Below are positions 51,802-60,656 of a stretch of 64,000 nucleotides of DNA, one piece after another. Position 1 is the first letter of the stretch; each line of letters opens with the position of its first letter. The notes under the pieces are model-generated. The model saw only the letters and a list, made by a program, of their open reading frames with translations, ran no database searches and was not told the DNA's origin. A program made the translations under genes and the position numbers. Source of the stretch: Romeriopsis navalis LEGE 11480 (GTDB taxonomy: Bacteria; Cyanobacteriota; Cyanobacteriia; Leptolyngbyales; Leptolyngbyaceae); NCBI RefSeq assembly GCF_015207035.1, contig NZ_JADEXQ010000014.1, positions 1-64,000 of the forward strand, read 5' to 3'.

Positions 51802-52680
51802 ATCAAACAGCTCATCGAAAGCCGAATCGACGAGGATGGCCTGACGGAGACCAGCATCAAGGGGGTGAAGCTGTTTCGGGCCACTGCCCCGATCCCCTGC
51901 GCTCCTGCGGTTTACGAACCTAGCGTCATCGCCATTGTCAGCGGAGCCAAGGAGGCTGTGCTCGATGGTGAGCGATATGTCTATGACGACAGCCGATATT
52001 TATGTTGTCCCATGTCGATGCCGGTCCAGGCCGGGACACCTGCCGCATCGCCGGACAATCCTCTCTATGGCGTTTATGTTTCGCTAGATCAACGCGTGAT
52101 GACGGAACTGATCATCGAGATGGAAAGGGCCGGGGTCAGCATTTCCATGGGGAAAGGAAGCCCGATCTCGCAAGGGTTCAGTTTTGCACAATGGGATGCG
52201 GCGTTCTCAGATGCACTGTTGAGGCTACTGCAACTGGGCAAGCATCAAACGGATGTTGCGGTCCTTGGAGAGGCGCGGCTGCGCGAGCTGTATTACGCGA
52301 TCCTGAAAGGAGAGGCAGGCATGTTTGCCAGTCAGGCTTTCGGCACCGGCAACGCCATTGCGCGGTCCATCGCGTACATGTCCTTGCATCTGAACGAGCC
52401 GATCACAATCGACGAAATGGCCCAGCGCGCAGGCATGAGCCGGGCGGTGTTTCATCGCAAGTTTAAACAGGCAACAACGATGTCGCCGATCCAGTTTGTG
52501 AAGTCGATGCGCCTCAACAACGCGGCGATGAAGATTGCGGGGGGCATGACCGTGACAGAAGCAGCCATGGAGGTGGGTTACCTGAGTGCGTCTCAGTTCA
52601 GCCGAGAGTTCAAACGGATGTATGGGCAATCTCCCAGGCAATGGAGTGATGCCCAACACCTCCCTTCGGGAATGGCGTGA
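51787..52680 (+). CDS. AraC-family transcriptional regulator (AraC_N type)
   Basis: A 297-residue regulator. The N-terminal AraC_N domain contains VYEPSVIAIVSGAKEAVLDG and MSMPVQAGTPAASPDNPLYG. The C-terminal DNA-binding domain has ITIDEMAQRAGMSRAVFHRK, MSPIQFVKSMRLNNA and MTVTEAAMEVGYLSASQFSR. It is divergent from the SDR gene and likely regulates it in response to an unknown small molecule. The start lies in the third copy of a 17-base tandem repeat, so initiation level may depend on the two small frames upstream. Confidence 0.88.
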   Translation: MSKQQIKQLIESRIDEDGLTETSIKGVKLFRATAPIPCAPAVYEPSVIAIVSGAKEAVLDGERYVYDDSRYLCCPMSMPVQAGTPAASPDNPLYGVYVSLDQRVMTELIIEMERAGVSISMGKGSPISQGFSFAQWDAAFSDALLRLLQLGKHQTDVAVLGEARLRELYYAILKGEAGMFASQAFGTGNAIARSIAYMSLHLNEPITIDEMAQRAGMSRAVFHRKFKQATTMSPIQFVKSMRLNNAAMKIAGGMTVTEAAMEVGYLSASQFSREFKRMYGQSPRQWSDAQHLPSGMA

Positions 52681-52739
52681 TGGGACAAAAATGCTTTGGT
52701 GAGCTGCGGCTGGAAGCGGCTAATAATTCGGGGGCGTGA

Positions 52740-52919
52740 GCCTTTGACGCTATCCCGGTCCAAACGGGTGGCACTGAGTTTCAGCCGCAGGTCTGGCAGG
52801 CGCTGCGGATGATTCCGCCGGGTTGCGTGACTCGCTATGGTGACTTGGCTCGGCAACTGGGACGTCCTAAGGCCATCCGTGCTGTGAGGGTGACTTGCCG
52901 TGAGTGTCAGTACGATTGA
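52740..52919 (+). pseudogene. ogt: Fragment of a methylated-DNA cysteine methyltransferase (Ogt/Ada type)
   Basis: The frame reads [20 protein letters not shown] then [20 protein letters not shown] and AV. This matches the DNA-binding part of O6-alkylguanine-DNA alkyltransferases (GTxFQxxVWxALxxIPxG, YGxIAxxxGxPxAxRAV). It stops before the PCHR active site and lacks the N-terminal domain. A TGA in frame at 52737 closes it upstream. It is a dead remnant. Confidence 0.8.
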
Positions 52920-52956
52920 GCGGGACTAACAGGTGCGCTGACAGCTAGCCCAATTT

Positions 52957-55653
52957 CTACAAATATAGGTTGAGTCGACTTTCTAATTGTTTGAGTTTCA
53001 CCGGCTTACTGAGATACTCAGTGGCTCCGGCATTGAGGCAGCGTTCCCGATCTCCCTGCATGGCTAATGCCGTGAGTGCAATAATCGGAATATCGCTCAT
53101 TTCAAGTGTTTGGCGAATATACTTTGTGGCTTCGAGGCCATCCATAACCGGCATCTGGATGTCCATGATAATGACTTTGGGTTGTAGCGCTGGCAATAAT
53201 GCAATCGCCTCTTGGCCATTGCGTGCCAACGCTAAACGATATCCTTTTGCGCCTAGATAGTTAGAAAGCGTCATAATATTGGCCTCATCATCTTCCACCA
53301 GTAGGATGGCTGGAACATTTGCGGAATGGCTGTTTTTAAGTTTAGGTTCGACAGGAGCCAAAACCTTTGACTGCGACGGTGTTTTGGTTATCCAGGGAAG
53401 ATAAACGATAAAGGAACTCCCAACATCAACTTCACTGGTGACGGCCACCTGCCCGCCATGTAGTTTTATGATCTGTTTGACCAGCGATAAACCTAAACCG
53501 GTTCCTTCATAGCGACGGTTTAAGGCGCTATCGATTTGTACAAAGGGGTTAAAGAGGCTGTCGATATCTTCAGGTGCAACACCAATGCCAGTATCGCTGA
53601 CCGTGATTTGGAGGTAGCCTTGGGGACACAAACCGGTCGTGTCGGCAACTGATTGGGGATGAACAGTGAATGTAATCCGCCCCGATTCTGGTGTAAATTT
53701 GACGGCATTATTGAGCAGACTGATCAGGACTTGCCTGATGCGTTGCCGGTCCATGAGGATTGCTGGTAGGTTAGTTGGAATCGTTGTTTGAATCTGAATT
53801 GCTTTGATTTGAGCCTGTTGTTGAACCATTTGCAGGCTGGAATAACATAGCTGTTGAACATCCGTTGGCTCCAGGTTTAATGCCATCTTTCCGGCTGCAA
53901 TATTGGACAGATCGAGGATGGTATTAATTAATTCCAGCAAGTGAAACCCGCTGTTTTCAATTCTTTTGAGTGTATTCAGTTGCTGAGTATTGATGGCGCC
54001 ATGGATTTCTTCTCGTAAAATCTCAGTCATCCCCAGCATGACATTGAGTGGGGTGCGGAGTTCGTGACTCATGGTTGCCAAAAACTCATCTTTGATTTGG
54101 CTAGCGCGTTTGAGTTCTTGGTTTGAGTGTTCGAGTTGTGCTTCTGCTCGCTTGAGCTGGGTGACGTTGAAACAGACTCCCAGCATTCCGGTTACCGCAC
54201 CGTCCTGATCCCGAATGGCGGTGCCATAGCCTTTGAGGTAATTCGGTTGCCCATCGGGACACGCGGTACGATAAAGCACTTCGTAAGGCATCGATCGCCC
54301 CAAAGCATTTTCATGATGGTTGCCTTCGAATGCCTGACCCACTAATTCTTCCATCAGCAAGATGTCATCGGGGTGAACCGTCGCGCGGAATATACTGTAG
54401 TTGAGATCACCCTTGGGAAGATGATGCAAATCGTAAAGCCGATCGTCCCAAAATAACTCGTTGGTCACACTTGACCATTGCCAGTAGCCGAGATCGCCTG
54501 ATTTTAAGGCGAGGGTTAAACGCTCGGTAACCGCTTGTAAATCGGCTTCAGCCTGTTGGCGATCGCGCACTTCCTGGGACAACTGTGCAGTTCGTTCTTC
54601 GACACGTTGCTCAAGGTCATCCCGATGCTGGCGTAAAGCCGTAGTTTGGTTGCGCACAATCTCGGCCATTTCTTCGGCGCGCAGGGTAATGCGTCCAGTG
54701 AGTGGCCGCAGCAAAAGTAACATCCCCCCTGTACTCAGGAGAATCAGGACAATTGCAGTGCCACCAATTCGCGAAATTTGTTGTCGTACTGGTGCATAAA
54801 GGACTTGGGAGTCAACCTGTGCCACCAGCACCCAGGGTCCGCCAGTCACCGCACTGTAAGCCACTGTGGAAGTTCGCGGCTGCTCGGGCAAAAGCCCAAT
54901 CGCATTCCGCCCAGCCAATTCAAGCGCCGTTTTCAATCTTGAGTCAACTTGCGTATCCCCATCACGAGTCAATAGAAATTTGGGTTGATTTTGCCAAACA
55001 GTACCAAGCAAGAGCTGTCCATCTTTTCCCCAGCCTTCAAAGTCCGCCACAATTTGCTGTAGCTTGTTGGCTTCAAACAGAACAATATCCGTCCCAAGCC
55101 GATTTCTACGAGAATTGACGATCGGTGCATACACGACAATATAGTCACGATTGTCAATTTGCATGACTAAGGGCCACACGATTGCCTGCTGTGACTGATG
55201 CAGTGGCATGGTCTGCACCGTTGTCGGAATGGTTTTGCCGATTTCAATGACGGGTCGATGCTGATCGTCCAGTCTTGTAATGCCGGCCACGTCAGGATTT
55301 GACTGTAAGGCGTCCAGCAGTAAATTTCGGCTCCTTTGTTGGAGTGCAGTGAGTTCAAGTTCACCCCGTTTATAGGCTTCAAGCTGTTGTCGGGCCGTGG
55401 TGCGGCTCGCGATTTGGATCGCAATCTGCTCGGCCCGATCTCGATATTCGGCGACTGTACGCACCCGAGAATTCAGCGCATCCAGGAGATTATCTTGCTG
55501 TTTTGTTTGTAGATCGCGATGCAGCGGTAGCAAACTAACCACTGCTACGACTGAACTGACCACCAACAATGTCAGGGCCGAATAGCCTAAAATCGCTTGT
55601 TGAAGACGACGTATATTCTGCGGTTCAGGAGCCGGAGTGGGACTTGAGTTCAT
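52957..55653 (-). CDS. Hybrid sensor histidine kinase
   Basis: A protein of about 898 residues. A membrane helix near the N-terminus (AILGYSALTLLVVSSVVAVV) and another near 300-320 (IGGTAIVLILLSTGGMLLLL) enclose an extracytoplasmic Cache-like sensor. A coiled coil, a PAS domain (ERLTLALKSGDLGYWQWSSV and GVCFNVTQLKRAE), a HisKA domain with the phospho-His in FLATMSHELRTPLNVML, an ATPase domain (RYEGTGLGLSLVKQIIKLHG) and a C-terminal receiver with the Asp in VIIMDIQMPVMDGLEAT follow. It is a self-contained phosphorelay input; no cognate regulator is adjacent. The start at 55653 is chosen over 55740 because the first helix follows it at the usual distance; the ribosome site is weak. Confidence 0.88.
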   Translation of the reverse strand: MNSSPTPAPEPQNIRRLQQAILGYSALTLLVVSSVVAVVSLLPLHRDLQTKQQDNLLDALNSRVRTVAEYRDRAEQIAIQIASRTTARQQLEAYKRGELELTALQQRSRNLLLDALQSNPDVAGITRLDDQHRPVIEIGKTIPTTVQTMPLHQSQQAIVWPLVMQIDNRDYIVVYAPIVNSRRNRLGTDIVLFEANKLQQIVADFEGWGKDGQLLLGTVWQNQPKFLLTRDGDTQVDSRLKTALELAGRNAIGLLPEQPRTSTVAYSAVTGGPWVLVAQVDSQVLYAPVRQQISRIGGTAIVLILLSTGGMLLLLRPLTGRITLRAEEMAEIVRNQTTALRQHRDDLEQRVEERTAQLSQEVRDRQQAEADLQAVTERLTLALKSGDLGYWQWSSVTNELFWDDRLYDLHHLPKGDLNYSIFRATVHPDDILLMEELVGQAFEGNHHENALGRSMPYEVLYRTACPDGQPNYLKGYGTAIRDQDGAVTGMLGVCFNVTQLKRAEAQLEHSNQELKRASQIKDEFLATMSHELRTPLNVMLGMTEILREEIHGAINTQQLNTLKRIENSGFHLLELINTILDLSNIAAGKMALNLEPTDVQQLCYSSLQMVQQQAQIKAIQIQTTIPTNLPAILMDRQRIRQVLISLLNNAVKFTPESGRITFTVHPQSVADTTGLCPQGYLQITVSDTGIGVAPEDIDSLFNPFVQIDSALNRRYEGTGLGLSLVKQIIKLHGGQVAVTSEVDVGSSFIVYLPWITKTPSQSKVLAPVEPKLKNSHSANVPAILLVEDDEANIMTLSNYLGAKGYRLALARNGQEAIALLPALQPKVIIMDIQMPVMDGLEATKYIRQTLEMSDIPIIALTALAMQGDRERCLNAGATEYLSKPVKLKQLESRLNLYL

Positions 55654-55862
55654 CAGGACAAAAAGTGAGTTCAAAGATTGCAGAAAAGTCACACTTGCAG
55701 CATATCTGGAAAGCCAACAAACGCTGCTTCTACATCGCAAACGTTGGCAAGTTCAGCCCACTAGTTCTGTTCAGCCCACCAGTAGCCGGACTAATTGTGA
55801 AATAAGGGTGAACAGGAACTGGCCATTGGCGATGATTTTACTACCGTTTTCCCATACCTGTC

Positions 55863-56000
55863 TCAAATGATTGTATCCAGCTGCTCATAATGTGCCCAGG
55901 CTTTTACTTCTTTGACCAATTCACGTTCAATCCCGTGGCGACGATCGGCGAGCTTCTGGGCGATCGACTCGTAGAAGCAGGCGGTCGTGGGTCTAGCCGG
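55863..56000 (-). pseudogene. Transposase remnant, possibly IS630 type
   Basis: A minus-strand frame reads PTTACFYESIAQKLADRRHG and IERELVKEVKAWAHYEQLD before a TGA. FYE and QxLxDRR followed by LVKEVKAW recall the C-terminal part of IS630-family transposases with an internal deletion. The resemblance is partial. No intact element or terminal repeats are visible. Confidence 0.4.
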
Positions 56001-56048
56001 TCAGATGCCTCAAAGTTTTATGGGGTAATGATTTCGGGCATTGCAGAA

Positions 56049-56237
56049 TTAATGTGTGTTTCGATCAAGTCGTGGCACCTCTTTGAAGTTGCGATAGTGA
56101 ATCAAGAGTCGAATTGAATGTCTCCACATCACTTCTGACTTGGAATAGCAGAGGGTCTTGCGTTTGAGTCGCGTCAAGTAATGTTGCAACCGACAGTTCT
56201 CGCCTTTGACACGGGGCATGTAAGTTTTGCTGACGGG
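56049..56237 (-). pseudogene. IS1-family transposase C-terminal remnant
   Basis: The minus-strand frame reads SKTYMPRVKGENCRLQHYL, TRLKRKTLCYSKSEVM and WRHSIRLLIHYRNF to a TAA. This matches the C-terminal end of IS1 InsB-type transposases (KTYxxRxEGxNxRLRHYLARLxRKTLCYSKS). A stop at 56238 closes it upstream, so only the tail is left. Confidence 0.65.
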
Positions 56238-56276
56238 TTAGTCCTCATCGGGGCGGCTGCTCACGCCACGTCATCA

Positions 56277-57995
56277 TTAAGATGAACAGCTATAGTGCGA
56301 CACGCCACCAACGTCAGCCAACGCGCTAGGTCTTAGACGATAGTATTTATCTTCTATTTCTTGTGATTGCTCATCGTAGGGATGGCTAAGCACTTCTTGC
56401 AGCTCTTTAACTAAGCTGTAGTCACCTTGCATGGCCTGTTGATAGGCGGGAACAATCAACCACTCTCGCCATGCGTATTTGGGGTTAGTCTGTTTCATCT
56501 TCGTTGATATTTCAGTCAAATCGCCGCCCTTGATGACGAGGTCGCGCCAGGTTTTTAGCCAAGATTGCCATTGTTCATCGAGTTGTGGTGAAGTCTCAAT
56601 GGAGAAGCTCTTTTTCAAGGCTGAGATATCGTCTGGTATGTGGGATAATTCGCGGAAGAAAATGGTGTAATCGACCTTTGATTGGGTCATTAACTGCATT
56701 AATTGCTTAAATATCTCTAGGTTAAATTCAGTCAAGCCAAGCTTGATCGCCCATATGTTTTGGACTTGTTGCTGCATTGCTGCGGCAAAGCCCTGGCGAA
56801 CTTGGTCGAACTGTTCTAAAGCGCCCGCATCTTCTGCGAGTAGTGGTCTCACAGCTTTCCAAAACATGTGATAATTTGCTTCCGCTGCGGTGGGCTGATG
56901 GAAGAATGAAAATTTCTCGCCGCCGCCAGTCCAAGGTTGAAACCAAGGTTCAAAACTTTCACAAAACCCAAAGGGTCCATAGTCGAGAGTAAAGCCACCA
57001 GCGGCGCAGTTATCGCTATTAAAATTACCCTGGCAGTAACCAACCCGTAGCCAATTGGCGACCAGGGTCGTCAGACGCTGGCGAAATCGCTTCGCCAACT
57101 CAACCAATTGATCGGCAAAGCTTTGATTGGCAATACCAAGCGCTTGATCAATCTCGCTTTTGTATTCCCGCTCAATTAAATGCGACACGATCATGCGCAA
57201 CTCTTCTAATGCTTTTGGATGAGCATTGCTACGAGTCCGGCGGGCAAATAACTCTAGCTGACCCACGCGCAAAAAGGAGGGGGCAACACGAGTTGAAATG
57301 GCGACGGGATTGTCTACTAAAACATCAGGGTCAAGCGAGTAGGAGTCTTGTGAATACCAAGGCCGGGTGACGGTTTCAGATTTAGAAACATACAGGGTAA
57401 AGGAGCGCGATGTGGGCACACCTAAGGCATGCATATAGTCTTGTGCGAGAAACTCACGCACACTTGAACGGAGTACGGCGCGTCCGTCGGCACCACGACA
57501 ATAGGGTGTTGGGCCACCCCCTTTCAATTGCATTTCCCAGCGCTGGCCATTGACGATTCCTTCAAATACCGATATCGCCCGACCATCGCCATAGCCATTA
57601 CCCGTACCGAATGGACAATTTTGGATAAATTCTTTGCCATAAATCGACAGGGCATAGCCCGTCGCCCAGCCCACCGGTTGCATGGGCTTATGGGTAGCAG
57701 AGAGATCACCCGAAAATACCTGGCGAAATTGTGCATCCAGCGCCAGCTCATCGCTCAGCCCAAGTTCCTTAAAAAAAGTGCTGCTATGGGTGACATATTC
57801 TGGTTCTGCAAGGGGCGTGGGTGTCACAGGGACGAAATGACCCGAAAAAACCTGGCGGGCACGGTGATCATTCCCATCGATCGTGGCATCCGGGTCAGCA
57901 TTTAAGGTATCCATCAGAGAATAATCTGCCAGTCGAGCAAACTCATCGAAGGTTGTTACGCAGGGGGCAGCAGATGCTTTAGATCGATACGACAT
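56277..57995 (-). CDS. selO: Protein adenylyltransferase SelO (YdiU family)
   Basis: A 572-residue SelO pseudokinase-fold enzyme, somewhat longer than the usual 480-550. Key elements are [20 protein letters not shown], the nucleotide loop [20 protein letters not shown] with [30 protein letters not shown], and the metal site [20 protein letters not shown]. The C-terminal SHYSCSS provides the redox Cys. SelO transfers AMP from ATP to Ser, Thr or Tyr of target proteins and is linked to oxidative stress. The family's usual HGVMNTDNM is here [10 protein letters not shown], which keeps the N-x-D-N pattern. Stands alone on the minus strand. Confidence 0.92.
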   Translation of the reverse strand: MSYRSKASAAPCVTTFDEFARLADYSLMDTLNADPDATIDGNDHRARQVFSGHFVPVTPTPLAEPEYVTHSSTFFKELGLSDELALDAQFRQVFSGDLSATHKPMQPVGWATGYALSIYGKEFIQNCPFGTGNGYGDGRAISVFEGIVNGQRWEMQLKGGGPTPYCRGADGRAVLRSSVREFLAQDYMHALGVPTSRSFTLYVSKSETVTRPWYSQDSYSLDPDVLVDNPVAISTRVAPSFLRVGQLELFARRTRSNAHPKALEELRMIVSHLIEREYKSEIDQALGIANQSFADQLVELAKRFRQRLTTLVANWLRVGYCQGNFNSDNCAAGGFTLDYGPFGFCESFEPWFQPWTGGGEKFSFFHQPTAAEANYHMFWKAVRPLLAEDAGALEQFDQVRQGFAAAMQQQVQNIWAIKLGLTEFNLEIFKQLMQLMTQSKVDYTIFFRELSHIPDDISALKKSFSIETSPQLDEQWQSWLKTWRDLVIKGGDLTEISTKMKQTNPKYAWREWLIVPAYQQAMQGDYSLVKELQEVLSHPYDEQSQEIEDKYYRLRPSALADVGGVSHYSCSS

Positions 57996-58156
57996 TGTTG
58001 CTAACTATTAGGTAGGTGGAAACTTTTCACATATCTACCTAAATCTGGAGTGATAGATGGAAAAGTTCTGTATATCTCCAGGATAAAAGCCGCAGCTTTC
58101 TGCCTGTCTTCCGATTATAGGGCGATCGGCTGAAACTATTGGTCGATCGCATCATC

Positions 58157-58250
58157 ATGCCTCAGCTACCCAAAAAGCTCCTCGACCGAGTAAGAGAAGC
58201 GAGGTGCCTCGATTCGCAAGGATATGAATGTGGTGCAGCAGACGGGGCCG
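58157..58250 (+). pseudogene. Joined remnants: possible integrase N-terminus and dehydrogenase fragment
   Basis: ATG at 58157 reads MPQLPKKLLDRVREAR, which recalls the first residues of integron-type tyrosine recombinases (LLDQVRxxIRxKHYS). It breaks off after 15 codons. From 58207 to 58249 the sequence matches the 18.6-kb dehydrogenase gene (encoding RKDMNxVQQTG). The second match is clear; the integrase reading rests on few residues. Confidence 0.45.
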
Positions 58251-58287
58251 ATATTTGATGGTGCTCTGTATCGGTTGTGCTCATGAT

Positions 58288-58902
58288 TTAGAGAATCGAT
58301 CGAATTGCCCGAGGCGGACTAGCTCCGGCGGCAACGGCAGCCATTACCTGCTGATAGCGGTTTGGTATGGCAATATCCGGGAAAAACTGACTCGACTCGG
58401 TTTGAGCATAGCCTTCAGACGTGAAAGCAAAGATGGCGAGAACGTTCCCGCGAATTAGCCATATTTCAGGCACCTGGAAAAGTTCGTAATCGGCGATATT
58501 CGTGAAGTTCGTCACATCGACTTCAACGGCAATATCGGGTGGGGGATCAGTGGCTAAGTCAATGCGACTGTTGCCGCTCACGGCGGCCCAGTTGTTGAGC
58601 CAAAAGCAATGGTCGGGTTCGATGCCTGCCTGTTCGGGAATTTGTAGGGTGACAGGTGTCGTGCGAACGTAATCGCGCAGTTGTTGGTTGAGAATGGCAA
58701 CAATTAAATCCGCAACAATGGCATCTAACTGGCCGTGCTCGAAGGTGGGCATCTTGAGGGTCAGGTATCCGTTGGCATACTTCAGACGCGGAGTGCTGCG
58801 CTGGTCGCGATTCGCAATTAGTTGCTGGTACTCTGTCCAGCTCATGGGGATCGTTGCCACTGAGCCATCTGGTAAAGATTTGATGGGCGCGATCGCAATC
58901 AT
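58288..58902 (-). CDS. Uma2-family (DUF820) endonuclease-like protein
   Basis: A 204-residue PD-(D/E)xK-fold protein. MSWTEYQQLIANRDQRSTPR starts the family pattern, GIEPDHCFWLNNW gives the P-D motif and PPPDIAVEVDVTN the ExD/V part; ELFQVPEIWLIRGNVLAIFA follows. Uma2 genes are strongly expanded in cyanobacteria; their role is unsettled, with restriction-like or transposon-linked functions proposed. The DNA immediately before its ATG recurs at 49.6 kb beside another dehydrogenase fragment. Confidence 0.85.
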   Translation of the reverse strand: MIAIAPIKSLPDGSVATIPMSWTEYQQLIANRDQRSTPRLKYANGYLTLKMPTFEHGQLDAIVADLIVAILNQQLRDYVRTTPVTLQIPEQAGIEPDHCFWLNNWAAVSGNSRIDLATDPPPDIAVEVDVTNFTNIADYELFQVPEIWLIRGNVLAIFAFTSEGYAQTESSQFFPDIAIPNRYQQVMAAVAAGASPPRAIRSIL

Positions 58903-59179
58903 ACCTTTGCCCTAAAGTCGTTCTACTTCATTGATTATAGTCTGTCTGACACATTGGCTGATCGTCCTTGCTGCAGAACTGATTTTACGCCGGGGTTTAA
59001 GCTGGATTTGTTTTGGAAGGATATGAATCTGGTGCAGCAGACGGGGCGGAAGATGGGCGTGCCACTGATGGGCAGTGGTGGCGTGGTGCCGCTGATGGAT
59101 ACGCTTATTGCTCAGGGGCAGGGGGGGAGATTTTCTAGCGGTGTTGGGGCTGTATAAAAGTTTGAGTGATACGTAAGGT
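58896..59179 (+). pseudogene. 3' fragment of the 18.6-kb dehydrogenase gene with shared leader
   Basis: Bases 58980-59179 match the 3' part of the gene at 18583-19464 (FTPGFKLDLFWKDMNLVQQT, GRKMGVPLMGSGGVVPLMDT), with a frame-breaking deletion near 59125 and an early stop. It is the longest and, around VPLMGSGGVVPLMD, the closest copy. Bases 58896-58947 form a leader also present at 49592-49644 and absent from the intact gene. This leader contains the start of the Uma2 gene on the other strand. Confidence 0.8.
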
Positions 59180-59548
59180 TGGTTGGCGGTGGGGCCAGTG
59201 TAGATTAGCTGTTTCTCCATCGTTGCCGATTACCCGCCGCAGAAAGTCTTTGCATCATGCTCGACCCACTTGCGACGATCGGTGTGCACGGGGGGTATTC
59301 GGCGACGATCTGCTTGTTGTAAGAATTTTTGTGATGCCTGCGAATCACAGCCATCTTCAATTGGCGATCACCGAGAAGCCGGTCGCAATATTCAGGCGAG
59401 GGAGGAAGCAGACTTTTTCAGCAGGTCCTATTTATCCAACTGTTTAACCTCGACCTAACTTTGATTAAATCTCAAGCTGAGTGCCAGAAATTCTGCAACT
59501 ACGTCGTTATAGACTTCTAATTCTGTCCGGAGTATTGTTTTAGAATGG
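59180..59548. other. Intergenic region
   Basis: About 370 bases. Open frames exist on both strands, for example plus 59166-59447, but none has a recognisable domain or ribosome site. The first 30 bases still resemble the downstream flank of the intact 18.6-kb dehydrogenase gene. I see nothing else definite. Confidence 0.35.
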
Positions 59549-60574
59549 CTAATGTAGATAAGATTTATCGATCCAACCCCGGATAGAAATAGAACGATTA
59601 CCCACCTCGCAACTATTCTGGGTATCATCACAACGAAATACATGAACTCGTTGGCCTACAGCAATTCCTCCAACATGTTTTCCGGCACTAGACCGTGACC
59701 AGAGACGCACAACGGCAGCACCAGACTTAGGCTGAAGAACAATGGCTGTTTCATTTTTGGAGAATAGCTCTTTAACGAGAGCTGTAGTAGAGCTTATAGA
59801 ATGATGCACACTATAGAGAACTGGATTATGCTCCAGAGAGGAATGAGGAACAGAAGCACAAGGTAGCCAGCCACGATCTGTTTTGCAACTATCAGTGTGT
59901 CCTCGCCGTTCTAACAAGTTAACTTTAGTGCCATTTGCAACTGCCCCTACAATTTGAGACGAGTCATCTGTAATGTACACCCCATCTGGATGAGAAGTTT
60001 CCACAACTACTATTTCTGACTTTTGAGACTTTGATGTTTGCTTTGAGTCTTTGGTGTGGCGGAGTGTAGTCTCTGATTCTTGGCTCACAGATTCTGTTTT
60101 ACTTGCAGAATTTCCAATAGATAGCAGCGTCAAAGCTGCTAAAAAGGTTCCAGAAAGTCCTAATAGGATTTTGTTAGATAGACTTTTTGAATTGCTGTTC
60201 AAATAGCTGGTAAACCAATCGATGCGAGTAATCGCATACCTATTCAGATAGTTTTGCAGCGCATATCCCAATGAATTTATACTTCCATGATCGCGCCTGA
60301 AGATGGAAGCAATATTTTTAGGGTCGTAATTGGAAGGTTCTGGCCGAGCGAAGTTCCGCAATGCTTTTTCTAAAGTCACAGGATCAATGTGAATATCTCC
60401 AATGTAGGCTGTTCCACCATGCACTTCTACTTGGAAACTCTTAGCTTTATCAAAGTTGAACTGTGATGTTCCACCATCTATTGATAAATGAAGCCTTTTC
60501 AAAAATTCTTGTTGATCTTCTGGACTTAGTTGCCTAAATTGTTGTTGAAGGTGATTGCGCTGTTCGGGTGCCAT
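59549..60574 (-). CDS. Membrane protein with GGTAYIG motif and two SH3-like domains
   Basis: A protein of about 341 residues. The N-terminal helix (PEQRNHLQQQFRQLSPEDQQ) and QFNFDKAKSFQVEVHGGTAY-IGDIHID lead to a helical domain (about 75-135). A single membrane helix follows (KILLGLSGTFLAALTLLSIG), then a Ser/Lys-rich spacer. Two SH3-like domains follow: GVYITDDSSQIVGAVANGTK with VNLLERRG, and AVVRLWSRSSAGKHVGGIAV with a Cys pair in FRCDDTQNSCEV. The SH3-like part should face the periplasm. The motif GGTAYIGxIHI is shared with the next gene. The frame opens with TTG at 60604; ATG 60574 is chosen. Function unknown. Confidence 0.65.
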   Translation of the reverse strand: MAPEQRNHLQQQFRQLSPEDQQEFLKRLHLSIDGGTSQFNFDKAKSFQVEVHGGTAYIGDIHIDPVTLEKALRNFARPEPSNYDPKNIASIFRRDHGSINSLGYALQNYLNRYAITRIDWFTSYLNSNSKSLSNKILLGLSGTFLAALTLLSIGNSASKTESVSQESETTLRHTKDSKQTSKSQKSEIVVVETSHPDGVYITDDSSQIVGAVANGTKVNLLERRGHTDSCKTDRGWLPCASVPHSSLEHNPVLYSVHHSISSTTALVKELFSKNETAIVLQPKSGAAVVRLWSRSSAGKHVGGIAVGQRVHVFRCDDTQNSCEVGNRSISIRGWIDKSYLH

Positions 60575-60656
60575 AGCAAATAAAATGTAGTAAATAGACT
60601 TCAATTGTCACAATAGGAAGTGCTAACGAGGAGGCTTTGAGCGTCACTACAGATTG

